Shown: in pieces, positions 51,646 to 63,691 of the stretch
Numbering within the stretch: position 1 is the stretch's first letter
Layout: each line of letters starts with the position of its first letter
Source of the DNA: Whalleya microplaca
Taxonomy: Eukaryota > Ascomycota > Sordariomycetes > Xylariales > Xylariaceae
Direction of reading: 5' to 3'
Length of the DNA: 64,000 bases
Assembly: GCA_022497155.1 (NCBI GenBank)
Contig: MU385710.1
Span: 1,612,001 to 1,676,000 of the forward strand
The notes under the pieces: generated by a model
What the model saw: only the letters and a program-made list of their open reading frames with translations
Told to the model about the DNA's origin: nothing
The model's database searches: none
Program-made: the position numbers and the translations under genes

Positions 51646-52696
51646 TTAGATGCTCTGCAGGAATTTTGTAACTGTATTCACGAGCCACTCTTCTGCCTCC
51701 GGTTCTTCTACCCTGTGACCGGCCCCTGGAATCGTGCCTGAGAGGTCACTCGCGATACCCGGATGACATAGAGTCTTCCAATGCTGAATCAACGCCTGCT
51801 TGTCAATGGAAGTAGGCACATACTCGTCGCTTCCCGAATGAAGAATCAACAGGGGCTTGTCCACACGCTTCCAATACGGTCCCACTATCTCGTCTGGGAG
51901 ACTAGAGTCGAAATAATTGTCTTCTCCGCTATTCGAATAAGTGTCAGTGAATTCATGAAAGGGGGCGGCATCAGGGTTAGGTTGCATACTCGGTTGCTGC
52001 AAGCGCATACCAACGTGAGACGGATATCGGAACGTCCTTGAAAACGGATGGGACGCATTCGAGTGGAATACGCTCATGTCCTCTGCCCGCAGCGATGAGC
52101 TCCTTCGCAACTTCGAGTCCCTCATCTAATTTAGATTCGCCCATGTCTAAGATTATCGCTGCTCGGTCACATGCGGGTGCTTGGAGAATATATCCCTCAA
52201 CAGGTGCTAGCTCATGGGAAGGCGAAGTGTATTCCATGCAGTCCTGAGGACGCATTAGTATTAGGGATTTATATCAAGTATATACCAGGACTTCAGTTGT
52301 TCGGTGTATCTGCTCAAGGCATTGGGGAGGTGAACGGTAACATACCTGGCTGCCAGTAGAGTGGCCCATAAGAACGACCTTTTGCTTGCCGATGCTTCGA
52401 AGGTATTTGACTAACGCCGATATATCTGCTACATCGTCGGCTAGACGGGCAAATCCAAAGCCCTCAAAGGAGCTGGTCAGTCGGAATTCAAAGACTGAGT
52501 AGCTCAGCTCAGGTTTGGCTTCAAGCCGTTTGGCTATGGCTCGAGGATATGGCACGGTATGAGGACCGTCGCCAAGTCCACCGATGAATACAAGAGCATT
52601 TTTGGCATCTTTCAGGCCAACTTCGTAGGCAGATGCGTGCGATGTTGGCGAGTCGAATGGATGCACAGTGGTGGTGAAAGTCCCCGATGCCGGCAT
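51646..52696 (-). CDS. Alpha/beta hydrolase of the DUF1749 (SidJ-like) family
   Basis: Predicted 295-aa alpha/beta hydrolase. Exons 52696-52346, 52243-51990 and 51928-51646 with introns of 102 and 61 nt; phases agree. ATG 52696 is the first ATG in frame (the open frame upstream has only TTG). The N-terminal half has FIGGLGDGPHTVPYP and EFRLTSSFEGFGF, both typical of DUF1749. The nucleophile elbow is GHSTGSQ (S113) at the end of exon 1, the acidic residue is in HSGSDEYVP and the histidine in GAGHRVEE, so the catalytic triad is complete. GEDNYFDSSL, created by the second splice, is also a family block. The one member with a known job that I recall is the fungal fusarinine esterase SidJ; the substrate here is unknown. 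No signal peptide, so probably cytosolic. Confidence 0.9.
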
Positions 52697-53055
52697 TTTC
52701 AATGTGTGGAGTGTACGACGTATTTTGGAGAGCAAGGCCGAAATACCAGAACGCGAGTTCTAAAAACAAGCACAGTAAATTTAGGAATTTTCAGTAGATG
52801 ATGCTTGTCAAGTTGTGAGAAAATGTTTAATCTTTGGGTGTGAGGTACTATGTGTTAATAACAATTTGATGGTTACATAAGAGGCACAGCGGTTGCCTGC
52901 AACTGCGTGCCGAATGATCGGACGTAGAAACGTATTTTACCGACAAACATTAAGTACAATTTACAACTTTGAGCTCATCGTTCTCTCAACATATTAAAGC
53001 TACACATCTTCCAAGGCATCCTTCCCTAGACGAAGATGATGAAAGGGGTCTCGAG
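52697..53055. promoter_or_regulatory. Divergent promoter region of hydrolase and TTI1
   Basis: 359 bp between two divergent start codons, so both promoters must lie here or overlap the leaders. No clear TATA or CCAAT element seen. Confidence 0.5.
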
Positions 53056-56000
53056 ATGGCCAATAGTTCTTCGGCCGCACGGAATCAATTTTTCAGAGAG
53101 GTCCGACCCCTCTCGTGACGTTCAGTGGGCGCGCATCGCTAACTTTCGAGGTAGCTCAAACCACGATGCGTCTCCATCAATGATTTGGCTGTCCGCTCGC
53201 CCGATAAAAAGGCGAGTGCCAAAGAGTTAATAAGGGTCACCGAAGATCTCTATAGCCTTTTAGACCGTCAGATTGTTAGCGATGCATCTGTCCTGGATGA
53301 GAAAATCGCAGACTACATATCTTTCCCAGTCTCCATTCTCCTGCGGAACCAGCAGCAATATCCCATCAGACTGACAGAGGTCGCCATCAAATGTATGGGA
53401 ATATTGATCGAATATGGCTGGAAGAGCAAAATACCTAAGGACCTCTCTCACCAGCTCCTCATTCTGCTCACTTTTATTATCGGCGGAGTGCCCGGCCAAC
53501 AGAGGGAGGGCCCTATTCCCGAGGAGACTGAACTGGAAGCATTCAAGACCCTGACTTCATTGGTCCAAGCTACAGGATCTTCATCAGCCGGAGCAGCAGC
53601 CTTGGTGGATACGAATACGATACCTGCCTTGGGCCACGCCGTTAGTGTGATACTAGATGGTATCACGAGCAGTAAGACGTCGGCAATTCAGCTAGAGGCG
53701 CTGAAGACACTGAATGCACTGTTCGTCGCGATCAAAGACCAGGCGGCTCTGGCTACTTTCCTGCCTGGAATAGTGTCGTCTCTTAGTAGACTTCTCACGC
53801 TACCCTCGGCCCTGAAGACTCAGAAAAGGGTCCTAGTCGGGGGTATCGTGGCACTAAAGAATGTGCTTACGAGAGTCCTAGGAGATATCAAGGTAATGGG
53901 AATAATGAATATGAAAACAAGCGAACCGACTGAAAAGGAAACTGAGGGCAAAGTCCTCACACCTTCGTGGCTGAAAGCAACTGTAGCCAAGGTAAAACTT
54001 GCTCTTGCGAATGTACTGAAGCTGCGCAATGACGACTCCGATGACGTTCGGTCTGATATTGAAAAGCTTTGCGTCACTCTATTAGACGAATGCCATCAGT
54101 CGCTTTCCGAATGTTCATCAATTCTCGTCGAGACTGCGATGATTCTAGCCAACATTGAAGATGAGAACTCGATCTATGAAACTAGCTTGGTTGATTTAGC
54201 TAGAATCTACCCAGAACTTGGGGATACGATCAAGACAACGGTATACAATTGGATAACCAGTCTACCTCGACTGGTACAATCTAGCGACGATAAAATTAAA
54301 CAACGAGCAATCAGAAATCTTCTGAAAGGACAGCATTTTATCACCACCCTCCAGATTGATTCATCTATTCTAGACGACTCCTTAGCTACTTCTCTCAGAG
54401 ATAGCACTACTGCGCTCATGCTTGCATCTAAAACAGGCAACATTCTATCCGAGTTCTCCTCGAACGCTCTCGAGTTGAACAATATGGATATAATCAAGAG
54501 TCAGGAATATACTACTTTTAATCCTGTTTTGATATCACAGGATACAGAGCGGCCCACACGACTGGCCCTTCTTGACTTTATATCAAAAGTCGGATCTGTT
54601 TCTCAACAATCTAAGCTTGCAAACGACCTACTGGACTATGTTCAGGAGTCCTCTGGGCCTAGTCAGATTGCCTCGTATTGGCTGGCATTCGAGCTAGTCA
54701 AGTCGACGTGGTCACAGTCCTCAGAAATGGACGATTTCTTCGATCTAAGCACAGTTGCAGATGCATCAGATCGAAGCGAGTCTGTCTTCCAAGAACTGTA
54801 CTCGTTCTCAGTGGCCGTCCTAGATTCGCAAGCTGAGACAGAGGAGGTAGACTGGCGATTGCAAGCCTTGGCTTTAGAGGTTACCACATTCGCTGCATCT
54901 AGGATGAAGGAGAGTTTCCGTCCAGAGCTCATTGACGTGCTATACCCTATTGCAACGTTTCTGGGCTCTGGGGTTCCTCAGCTACGAGATCATGCGATCA
55001 TCAGTCTGAACAGCATTGCGGCTTCATGTGGGTACTCCAATATTACAGATCTGGTGATCGACAATGTCGACTACATGGTAAATTCAGTGTCGCTGCGTCT
55101 AAATACTTTTGACATATCACCGGCATCAACTCAAGTTTTGCGGATGATGATCCGGCTTACGGGCCCAAAACTGCTACCTTACCTCGATGATGTTATAGCC
55201 TCGATATTTGCCGCCCTTGACAATTACCATGGATATTCTCTATTCGTAGAGAGCCTATTTAGTGTTCTCACGGAGGTCGTGCAGCAAGGGTCTCGGTCCA
55301 ACAGCTTACTTTTGGAAGATGCGGACTCGTCGAGAATAGACCACAAGAAGACTCCACCGCCCATAATCACAACAGAGGACATCTGCGATATTCTCTCCAG
55401 CCGCCAGGACAAGCAAAAGAAAAGGCGACAGGAAGATCTTAAACTTGAGGAGATCCAACCTCATCCGCGACGCCCCTGGAAGGGACCGAAAACTGCCGAG
55501 ATCGGTGACGAGGCAGAGGAAGAACCAGAAGAAGATACTAGCAACGAGGTTGAGAAACCGCCACCACCCAAGACGCCTACGTATCAGCTCCTCACCCGCA
55601 TTACGGATCTCACACAGCATTATTTGACCTCTCCAACCCCCACGTTACGAAAATCACTGCTCGAGCTCTTAACCATTGTCTGTCCCGCGCTCGCACCAGA
55701 CGAGGACGCATTCCTGCCGCTCGTCAACTCCGTCTGGCCGGTACTGGTCGAACGGCTGTACGACCCCGAGACATTCGTCGTCGTTTCGGCCTGCAAGGCC
55801 CTAGCTGCCCTGTGCCAGAGCGCCGGCGACTTCCTCAACACGCGCATCAAGACGGAATGGTGGGATAACCTCGGCCCTTGGTGTCGGAAGGTGAAGGCTG
55901 AGGCCACGCAATCAGCGAAGTCCAAGGCGAAAAGGAGTACTACCAGAGACAACAGCTACGGCGGTGACAAGCAGGACCGCGGTATCCTGATCCCTATCCG

Positions 56001-56334
56001 GTCCCGGGATGGTTTCGAGGGCAAGGAAGCGAGCCGGGCTGTCGAGACGACCGCCGTCTCGAGCGCGGGCCTCGGCAGGTTTACGCAGGCCGCGCAGGTC
56101 TGGGAGGCGGTACAGGAGCTCCTGGTCGCCATCGTCTCGTTCGTGCAAGTCGACGACGATGTGTTCGATCAGATCCTGCTCTTGCTGGGGGATACGTTGA
56201 CCACGAACCCCGGGGCTAGACAGGCGCTCGAAGCCGTCGATGCAGATGCCGTCTGGCTTCTGATGTACCAGCGGGGAATGCTGCCGCCATTGCCGAAACC
56301 CGTCATGGCTGGGACGACGTTCGTTGATGTGTGA
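53056..56334 (+). CDS. TTI1: TEL2-interacting protein 1 (TTT complex subunit)
   Basis: Predicted 1074-aa HEAT-repeat protein. Tti1, with Tel2 and Tti2, works with Hsp90 to mature PI3K-like kinases such as TOR, ATM and ATR. Exon 1 is only 15 codons (53056-53100), exon 2 is 53155-56334. Joined, they give NQFFRELKPRCVSINDLAVR, which matches the FF.ELKP.CV.LS..A.R opening of fungal Tti1 as I recall it; without exon 1 the frame is closed by TAG at 53152. The 54-nt intron has a good CTAAC branch point but a poor donor (GTCCGA). The protein is helical throughout, with an ADYISFPVSILLRNQQ block early on, an acidic and proline-rich linker near 770-800, and a conserved C-terminal part from TYQLLTRITDLTQHYL onward with CPALAPDEDAFLPLVNSVWP. 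The length is usual for the family. Confidence 0.9.
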
Positions 56335-59300
56335 GGTGAGCTAGTAATAACGAGGTTTTGCCCGGGTTTAAGGGCTTGAGGAAGGGCTGGTTTGTTTGAG
56401 TAGTGAAGAATCCGAGGGACACGTATCAGAGTTGAGGAGGATTACTGGCACCATACCATGTCTTGTGATCGAGAACCTGCAGATTAGAGGATGAATTTAA
56501 ACCCCAAAAAGTTGCCTATGCGTTCGTTTCAAAGTACTTCTGCTTATGCTTCCAGATTATTTTGTATACTTCACTGTCTCATTATTATTCTACGTGGCGC
56601 TAGGTTAAGACTCTCGTGACCGTATCACGCGACGCCCATTTACGAGTAGGTTACGCCTTGCTGTATACAATACCTAGGTAACTGTTTTGTTATTGCTTCG
56701 TTCCTACCGAGGTTGCTTCCGAAGCTAGATACCTGCTGTGTAAAAAGACAGGCTGAGACATTTTTCAGACTGTCTCGGAGCCCGACTCAGCTTCTTTCTA
56801 GGTCAGACAAGATGTCAAATTGTACGGCGTGGTTGGGGTTCTTCGGCTAGGTTACCCCAAGGTAGGAACGCTCGTTGGTGCTGATGAGACACACGATGCA
56901 CACATGTCATAACTCGCAATGCAAGGCAAGCTCGCCACAACCACAACGTGCCACCATCAGGCGAGGCAGAGTGAAAGAGCAAGAGCTAGAGCGAGAGTGA
57001 CGGTCTAAGTGTAATAGTTGTAACGACATATCTCTGTCGGCCTTGCAGAAACGTACGATACATACGTATGTGTACGGGTACATACTGTCCTACAGAGTTA
57101 AGTAAGCTAGTGAATCCTTCTAGAAGAAGTTTCTATCTGCATGTAACATCACTAGCGGACGTGTGGGCGCGGGCTATCAGGAGGAAGTGGAAGTCTGTTT
57201 TGATTCGTTCGATGTACGTCAGCCCTGCAGTTGGCTGGCTAGTTGGCCCGGCTGAGGGTCTCGCCGCGCTGTCTTGCAGGAGCTGACGGTGGCGCTCTAA
57301 ACTACAGGCGGGCGATTCTCCAGATACGCGTTGCGCGCTTGCTCGGATTTGGCGTCCCCGGGCCGGCGCTACATGGGCGTCCCACGGGGAGTAGCTCACG
57401 ACTAGGTAATTGGGATCGCGTGGGCTGTCTTTCTTTGGACCTTGGTGTTGAGCTTGTGTGGGGGCTGGAGTGCCCCAGTTCAGCTCTCGGCCTGGTTTCT
57501 GACTAGTTTATGGTCTGAGGATGATGTTTTATATCATATGGAACTCATGGTCTTTTTCAGTAGCCGCTGTATTATCATGACTCGCACGATCGGCGAGGAA
57601 TCAGTCCGTCTGATGAACTAGAAGTTTGGCAGTTGGCTAGGTTGGAATCAAGATTGATGCGAGAGAGAAATAGGCCTAGACCCTCCGCATAGTCCCCCTG
57701 TCAGTCCACTTATCGGTCCACATATCGTTATCTCCGTGATACAAGTCCCGATTGGCTGGTTTCGCGGGCGAAAGATATCACCAATGAAGCCTTTCGTCAC
57801 TTTCAAGCGAGAGCTGTCGGCTTTACCGAGCGTCTGGGAAGTCTTGCGTATTGCACATACGCAGTCTACAGTCGCATTACCGGCTATCGCGTCAAGAAAC
57901 AGTTTGTTTCCTGCCAAGGCGCAAAGTGGAATTCAATGCCCTATCAAGCTCCCTGGCACGCCGGTATCTGTTTCATTAATGCATGTTTGACGACTACGCC
58001 AGATTAATGCATATGGATATGTGGGATTTGGGAATGATCTAAACTCAGAAGAGAAACAAAACTGCCAATAATATGTGGCAGTGCGGAACAGCCCGAAAGC
58101 TTGTGCAACTTGGCATGGCTTAGCTGAGCTTCTTCTTCCTTCGCAGCATGCGAGTTTTGTCCGTCTTGATTCTAGCATTCCAGAGTACAGAGTAGGCAAA
58201 AACTCCAGTGGCGGGACAGTCTCGTAAGTGACAAGCGCCTCCAACAGTTGCCACGACTAGTACGGCTCAGGGGGGTATAGAGATAAGCTTTCCTGTTAGC
58301 GCGACCGTATCTATACCAGACACTTGAAACTTGGAAAGTTGACGTATGTCTGCATTGGAAAGAGCCTCAAGTTCACCCTCAGATATGGAAATACTACACT
58401 ACTTTTTGTTACGGCTCGGGTGGAATGCCTCTTATCCCTGTTGGACCTTCACCGAGAGACGACAATTTCAACGGTCGCAGGGCGAATTGTCCCTGGTATC
58501 CGGAGCCAATCATGCAAGGGGTCGATTTCAGCAGGAGAAGCAGATTGGTAGTAGGTATTGTATGAATTGCTACGTACTGTTTACAAAACGGCTAGGTGCT
58601 ACGGGTAATTGCATCGAGAACTTATTACTGCAAGTAAACGAAAACAATTGTGTCTGTGCTACTATATAACGAGTCGGCTATGTAAAAGAGACTTATATTA
58701 ACTATTGGAAAGCCACTTACGAGTCAAGTACTCATATACACCTTCCTCATTCGTCGGCCTTATCAGCTGTGTTCAAGGAGAGAGTGAAGATCTCGCTGAT
58801 AATTGAACAAGCGACCAAAAGGTGTTCCTGCTAGCTGGGACATCAAACCTGAATACCGCCGAAGCCACCCTCAGGCCTGGGACGTCGCGTAGCCAGTTAA
58901 GATTTAAGGTTCGAAGCGATTTCTTATAGCACGTATCAGAGACTAATAACCCCATGGCAGGGGTAGCCTGTGTGTTACCCCCATGCCGTATCGCCGGGGT
59001 ATAGATTGGAATATTTGAGCTTGTCATTGGCTGTAGACAAGCAATGTGTCCTCCTTTCTCAGTCTTCTAGAGTTCTAGAATGTCGAGCTGACGGTACGGC
59101 CCATGTCTCGTTGTCTTCTTGATGTCCTGCTCGCTTTGGAGCACGTGGCAAGTCCCAAGTCTCTCTTATACTACATATGTACAGCCCTCGGTGTCTGCAA
59201 TAGGTCTTATATCTGCCTAGGCTGAAGCAAGGGAGATTATGCGTCAAGGCCAAACAGAGTGATGGCTGATGAGATGCCAACACGGTTTAGTCGAACAACA

Positions 59301-59900
59301 TAGTCACCCTTGATGTTGATATTGATAAGAAGAGCCACGGACCACACGGTAAGGCCTATCAGCCTGGACTTTATCATTCACTGATACATTAGTCTATAAG
59401 TAGTATGAATTAAGTATGTACATCCCGTGTACGGGTACACAATACCTCGTTCTAGCCGTAGATAGAGACAGGCATAGTATTAATTGGACATTTAACCTCG
59501 TGTGATATACTAACTATGAGAGGCTGGCCGTAAGTTACACCACCTGGATGATTGCTTGCTTACTGGCGCCGTCATTAAAATAAATGCGGTTAGATCTGTT
59601 CGTGCATAGGGATGCATCCTCCATCCTCCATGTAAGTTCCCAGCAGTTGCCACCACCTCTCGACCCAGGGGGGCCAATTAATGTCATGTGTTGCATGCAG
59701 TGTACCTACCTACATAGTTATATATCATTAGAGCACTTTCCTTCTTCATTCTCCGCGAGATCTTCGCTCTACTTTTCTTTCCCTCCCTCTCCCCATCTTC
59801 CCCTTCCAAGTCCCGGCTGCCTGGTTTTCCTCCAGAGCCTGAGACAATTACCATTAGGTATCCGAACGCTTCAGTCGCTGGGTGATCGGATAGCCCCAAG
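56335..59900. other. 3.6 kb spacer
   Basis: Between TTI1 and the permease. Short overlapping frames, for example a minus-strand stretch at 57648-58244 broken by one TGA, show no domain. The last 200 bp are pyrimidine-rich, as expected of a fungal promoter and leader. No repeat array noticed. Confidence 0.5.
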
Positions 59901-61914
59901 ATGCCGGACAGCATGGAGAAGTACAAGGAGCCAGCGGCTAGCCCGCGTATCTACGCGAGCGATGGCGTCGATGAAGAAGTCGGCATCGTTCATAAGGGCG
60001 CATCGCTCCATACAGATCTCAAGAGTCGCCATATGCAGATGATTGCAATTGGTAAATAACCACGAGCTCTTCGCAGCCATCTCTCAATCTTGCTAACCCA
60101 ACGCGATTTTCCAGGTGGCGCTATTGGTGCTGGTCTGTTTATCGGATCTGGTGGTGCCTTGTACAAGGGTGGCCCAGCTGCCTTGGTAAACCTCTTTCTC
60201 CCGACGCGTGCTAGTCATAGACGCTGACAAGGTCGACTCATAGGTCATTGGCTACCTTATCGTCGGTGTCATGTTACTGTTCACGATGCAGGCTCTCGCC
60301 GAGTTAGCCGTTTTATACCCTGTCAACGGTGCCTTTTATACTTACGTTGTCCGATTCGTCGACCCTTCTTGGTAAGTCGTACTGTCCCACGTAAAGGTCA
60401 CACTTGAAACTGACAAATCATCAGGGGCTTTGCGATGGGATGGGACTACGCAATTGCGTGGCTGACTGTACTACCATTTGAACTTATCGCGGCCGGCATA
60501 ACGATCCAATTCTGGCGAGATGATCTAAGCGTAGCTATCTGGGTTACGGTCTTCTTAGTTATCCTTACTCTTATCCAGATCTTCGGTGTGCGAGGGTACG
60601 GTGAAGGTATGGACTCGTACGACACGAGACTGTTATCAACCCGCTAACTATACATAGTTGAGTTTGTCCTCAGTATGATCAAGGTTGCTGCTTGTATAGG
60701 TTTGTTGGAGATATCCCCGACGTCGACATAGGAATCAAGTCTAATCTGGTCTCAGGCTTCATCATCCTTGGCATAGTAATAGACTGTGGCGGCGTTGGCG
60801 ACAGGGGATATATCGGTGCAAAGTACTGGTATGAACCTGGGGCATTCAAAAACGGCTTCAATGGATTCGCCGGTGTTTTCGTCGTGGCGGCCTTCGCTTT
60901 TGGTGGTACCGAGTTGGTTGGGCTGGCAGCGGCGGAGTCGGCCAACCCTAGACGTGCGATTCCCATGGCCAGCAAGCAGGTGTTCTTCCGAATCGCCTTT
61001 TTCTATATCATCAACCTCTTCATTCTTGGTCTCATCCTGCCATCGGACGATGACCGCCTAGAGAACTCAACCGGTTCCAACTCCAGTTACTCGCCGTTTG
61101 TTCTAGCTATCAAAGACGCCGGTATCACAGTCCTGCCGTCCATTTTCAACGCCGTCATCACCATCTCAGTCATCAGTGTTGCCAACTCATGCACTTTCGG
61201 TTCCACCCGTACAATGCAGGCCATGGCCGAGCGGGGCATGGCGCCCAAGGTGCTCTCCTACGTCGACAAGGCCGGTCGACCCCTTTGGTGCATCGTGGTC
61301 CAGCTAGCGTTCGGCCTCCTGGGATACATCGGCGTGGCCGAGAACGGGCTGACCGTGTTCAATTGGCTGCTCGCCCTTTCGGGTCTATCGTACTTCTTCG
61401 TCTGGGGCTCCTGCTGCCTAGCCCACATCCGGTTCCGACTTGCCTGGAACCGCCAGGGCCGCTCACTTAAGGAGATTCCCTATCGCCCTCCGTTGGGAAT
61501 CTGGGGCAGTGCCATTGGCCTGTTTCTCAACTGCCTCTGCCTTATCGCGACTTTCTACAATGCGCTCTACGTAAGTCCCATACCTCATCCAATACACACA
61601 TACACACAGATTGAATATGTGATGATTGCCTACCGGGTAATATACAGACCTTGGCTAACAAGGAGGTTTGCTAGCCCTCACCCGATGCCACCCCGAACGC
61701 CTCCGACTTCTTCCAGCAATACCTGGCGGCTCCAATGGTCATCGCCTTGTACCTATTCTGGAAAATCTACTCAGGCAACTGGAGCATGTGGATCAAGCTC
61801 TCCGACATCGACCTCGTGTCCGGCTCGCGGCCCCAGGATATCGAGGAAGACGGTATTGACGAGGTTAAGACATGGAAGAATTTACCCATGCGAATGGTCC
61901 GAGCTCTCTTTTAA
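59901..61914 (+). CDS. Amino-acid permease (AAT/YAT family)
   Basis: Predicted 542-aa plasma-membrane amino acid/proton symporter with about 12 membrane segments. Seven exons: 59901-60051, 60115-60185, 60244-60371, 60425-60606, 60658-60699 (42 nt), 60756-61570 and 61675-61914; phases agree at every junction. After a hydrophilic N-terminus comes SRHMQMIAIGGAIGAGLFIG, the first membrane segment and family signature, split by an intron. GGPAALVIGYLIVG, VNGAFYTYVVRFVDPSWGFAMGW (the latter spliced at Trp) and FAFGGTELVGLAAAES are other hallmarks. The C-terminus is cytosolic and acidic, with DIDLVSGSRP. It resembles general amino-acid permeases (Gap1/INDA1 type) or dicarboxylic relatives; substrate range cannot be told. 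ATG 59901 is followed by an in-frame ATG at 59913, which could also serve. Confidence 0.93.
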
Positions 61915-63280
61915 GGGAGCCATTATTGAGGGTGGTGGTACATGATTTGTACCGACTATATGTTCGATGATATATATACGTTACGTGGAAACCTGATAAT
62001 GTGGACGTTTAGCGGTAGCTTTGCATTGATACGTTGTAGCAGTCACCGAAGTAATTGCTGTTATTAGCTGACTTGTAAATACGATAGCATTTATGGTAAT
62101 GGCACAATAGATATGCTTATACTACTTTGCGTGGCTTTACTTGCTTATATATACTTATTTATAGATAACAAGTAACTATCATAACACAGGAATTAATATC
62201 AGACTTGTATCCATTGAAAATATTAACGAGAACTAATAAACCTACTTTTAGATGATTATCGTGTTAAGTTAAGTTGGGCAAATATTTGGAAACATAATGC
62301 TTATAATGAATTTATCAACCGCTTGTAATATTATATGTACGGTAACTAAGCAATCTCATAATATTATCCAACAGAGCTTCTACTAGTAATATTTGCCACA
62401 TTTAATTGTTACTGATACGATGTGCTCTGTATCAAATTCATATTCATAGGATAGAGCCTAGATGACGTCTAATGGCCCTTGTCTTGGTACGATATGATAG
62501 ACACGAAAGCAAAGGGACACCAGGTTGTTTTATATGTAAGAGTGGTACTTAGTAGTCTTCATTGGCATTTGTAATCCTTGGTATAAAGTAGTGATCTCGT
62601 CACTGTAAATGGTGCTATATATAGGCAATTCCTCCCTCCCTCTCCCCCTTGCCCCTCCCAGGCTTAGAAAAAGGGAGAATACCCTTCACTCCTTTTGTAG
62701 AAGCTGTGTCATAGAGAAACAAGTAAGAGATCTACACAAGGCTGATGCCACTTTACATCTACGTCGTTACTCATTCTCCGTCTGGTTACAAACTCGAACA
62801 TTGGGATCCAACAGTCTATGGTGGCGCCTCTAGAAAATGGCTGCTTGGTTGAGCCTTGGACGGGTGACCAACATATAGATATAGACCAGGTGTCACGTCC
62901 AGTGAATTCCGATAAGACGGTAAAGAGAGTTGGTAGAGGCATTGCCTACTTGGCATAGACTCGGTGTTCATCGTCGACCCCAAAGACTGCCCAAGGCAAA
63001 ACGGACTTCATCACTTTAGGATGCCAACATGGACGTGGAACACTAACGCCGAATCCCTCTTGGGAGCGCATATAAGGGGTCGAACACTTCAACCTAGCAA
63101 CCTTCCCGCCCCGACAACAGCAAAGGAGTCTTTCCTGTCTGTCTTCCACGCCATCATAAGTACAGCGAGTAGGACTACACGGGTATTCATGATTTTCACG
63201 GTTTGCAGTTTCTCTTCGCGCGAGTGATTTGATATCTAAAAAGGCAGTGGTACCAATCCATCCCCTCCCCTCCCATCAAT

Positions 63281-63298
63281 GGGTAGGTAGGTAGGTAA
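63281..63298. repeat. (GGTA)n microsatellite
   Basis: Four GGTA units in the spacer. Confidence 0.85.
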
Positions 63299-63390
63299 GT
63301 TGGCCACGCATACATATTATTCAAATATCCTTCCCCCTTCTCTCTTCTGTGAACGCCCACGCCACGTCTACAATTGTGGTAAGGGGGGAA

Positions 63391-63418
63391 TGCCTGCCTA
63401 CCTGCCTGCCTGCCTGCC
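63391..63418. repeat. (CCTG)n microsatellite
   Basis: Imperfect CTGC/CTAC units near the 3' end of the right-edge gene. Confidence 0.85.
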
Positions 63419-63691
63419 GCTGTTCGATGATATGATGATGATACATATACGGCCTTGGGTAGTTAGTTTCATCTGACATGCCAACCAACCAAATCTCTCT
63501 ACATTGTAATCAATCAGTCCTTCAAGCAACCAAGCGAGCCAGTACAGCAACACCAGGGACGGACAGACAGACAGCATGGGTTCTGTCTGCAGCAGCAACC
63601 AATGTCTCCAGAATTGCATGCACCCAACCCCACCCCATCCCACTCCAACAGCTCGTCTTGTGTTTCCCTTTCTTCTTCCAATCATCTCCTT

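Larger units (their letters stand above)
61915..63691. other. AT-rich spacer with microsatellites
   Basis: Permease 3' flank, strongly AT-rich to about 62600, then mixed composition. No supported gene. Microsatellites at 63281-63298 and 63391-63418. Confidence 0.55.

Noticed and set aside
57648..58244. Possible pseudogene: same-frame minus-strand stretch broken by one TGA at 57933-57935
   Set aside because: No ATG at its start, no recognisable domain, and a 200-codon stretch with one stop is expected by chance somewhere in a window this size.
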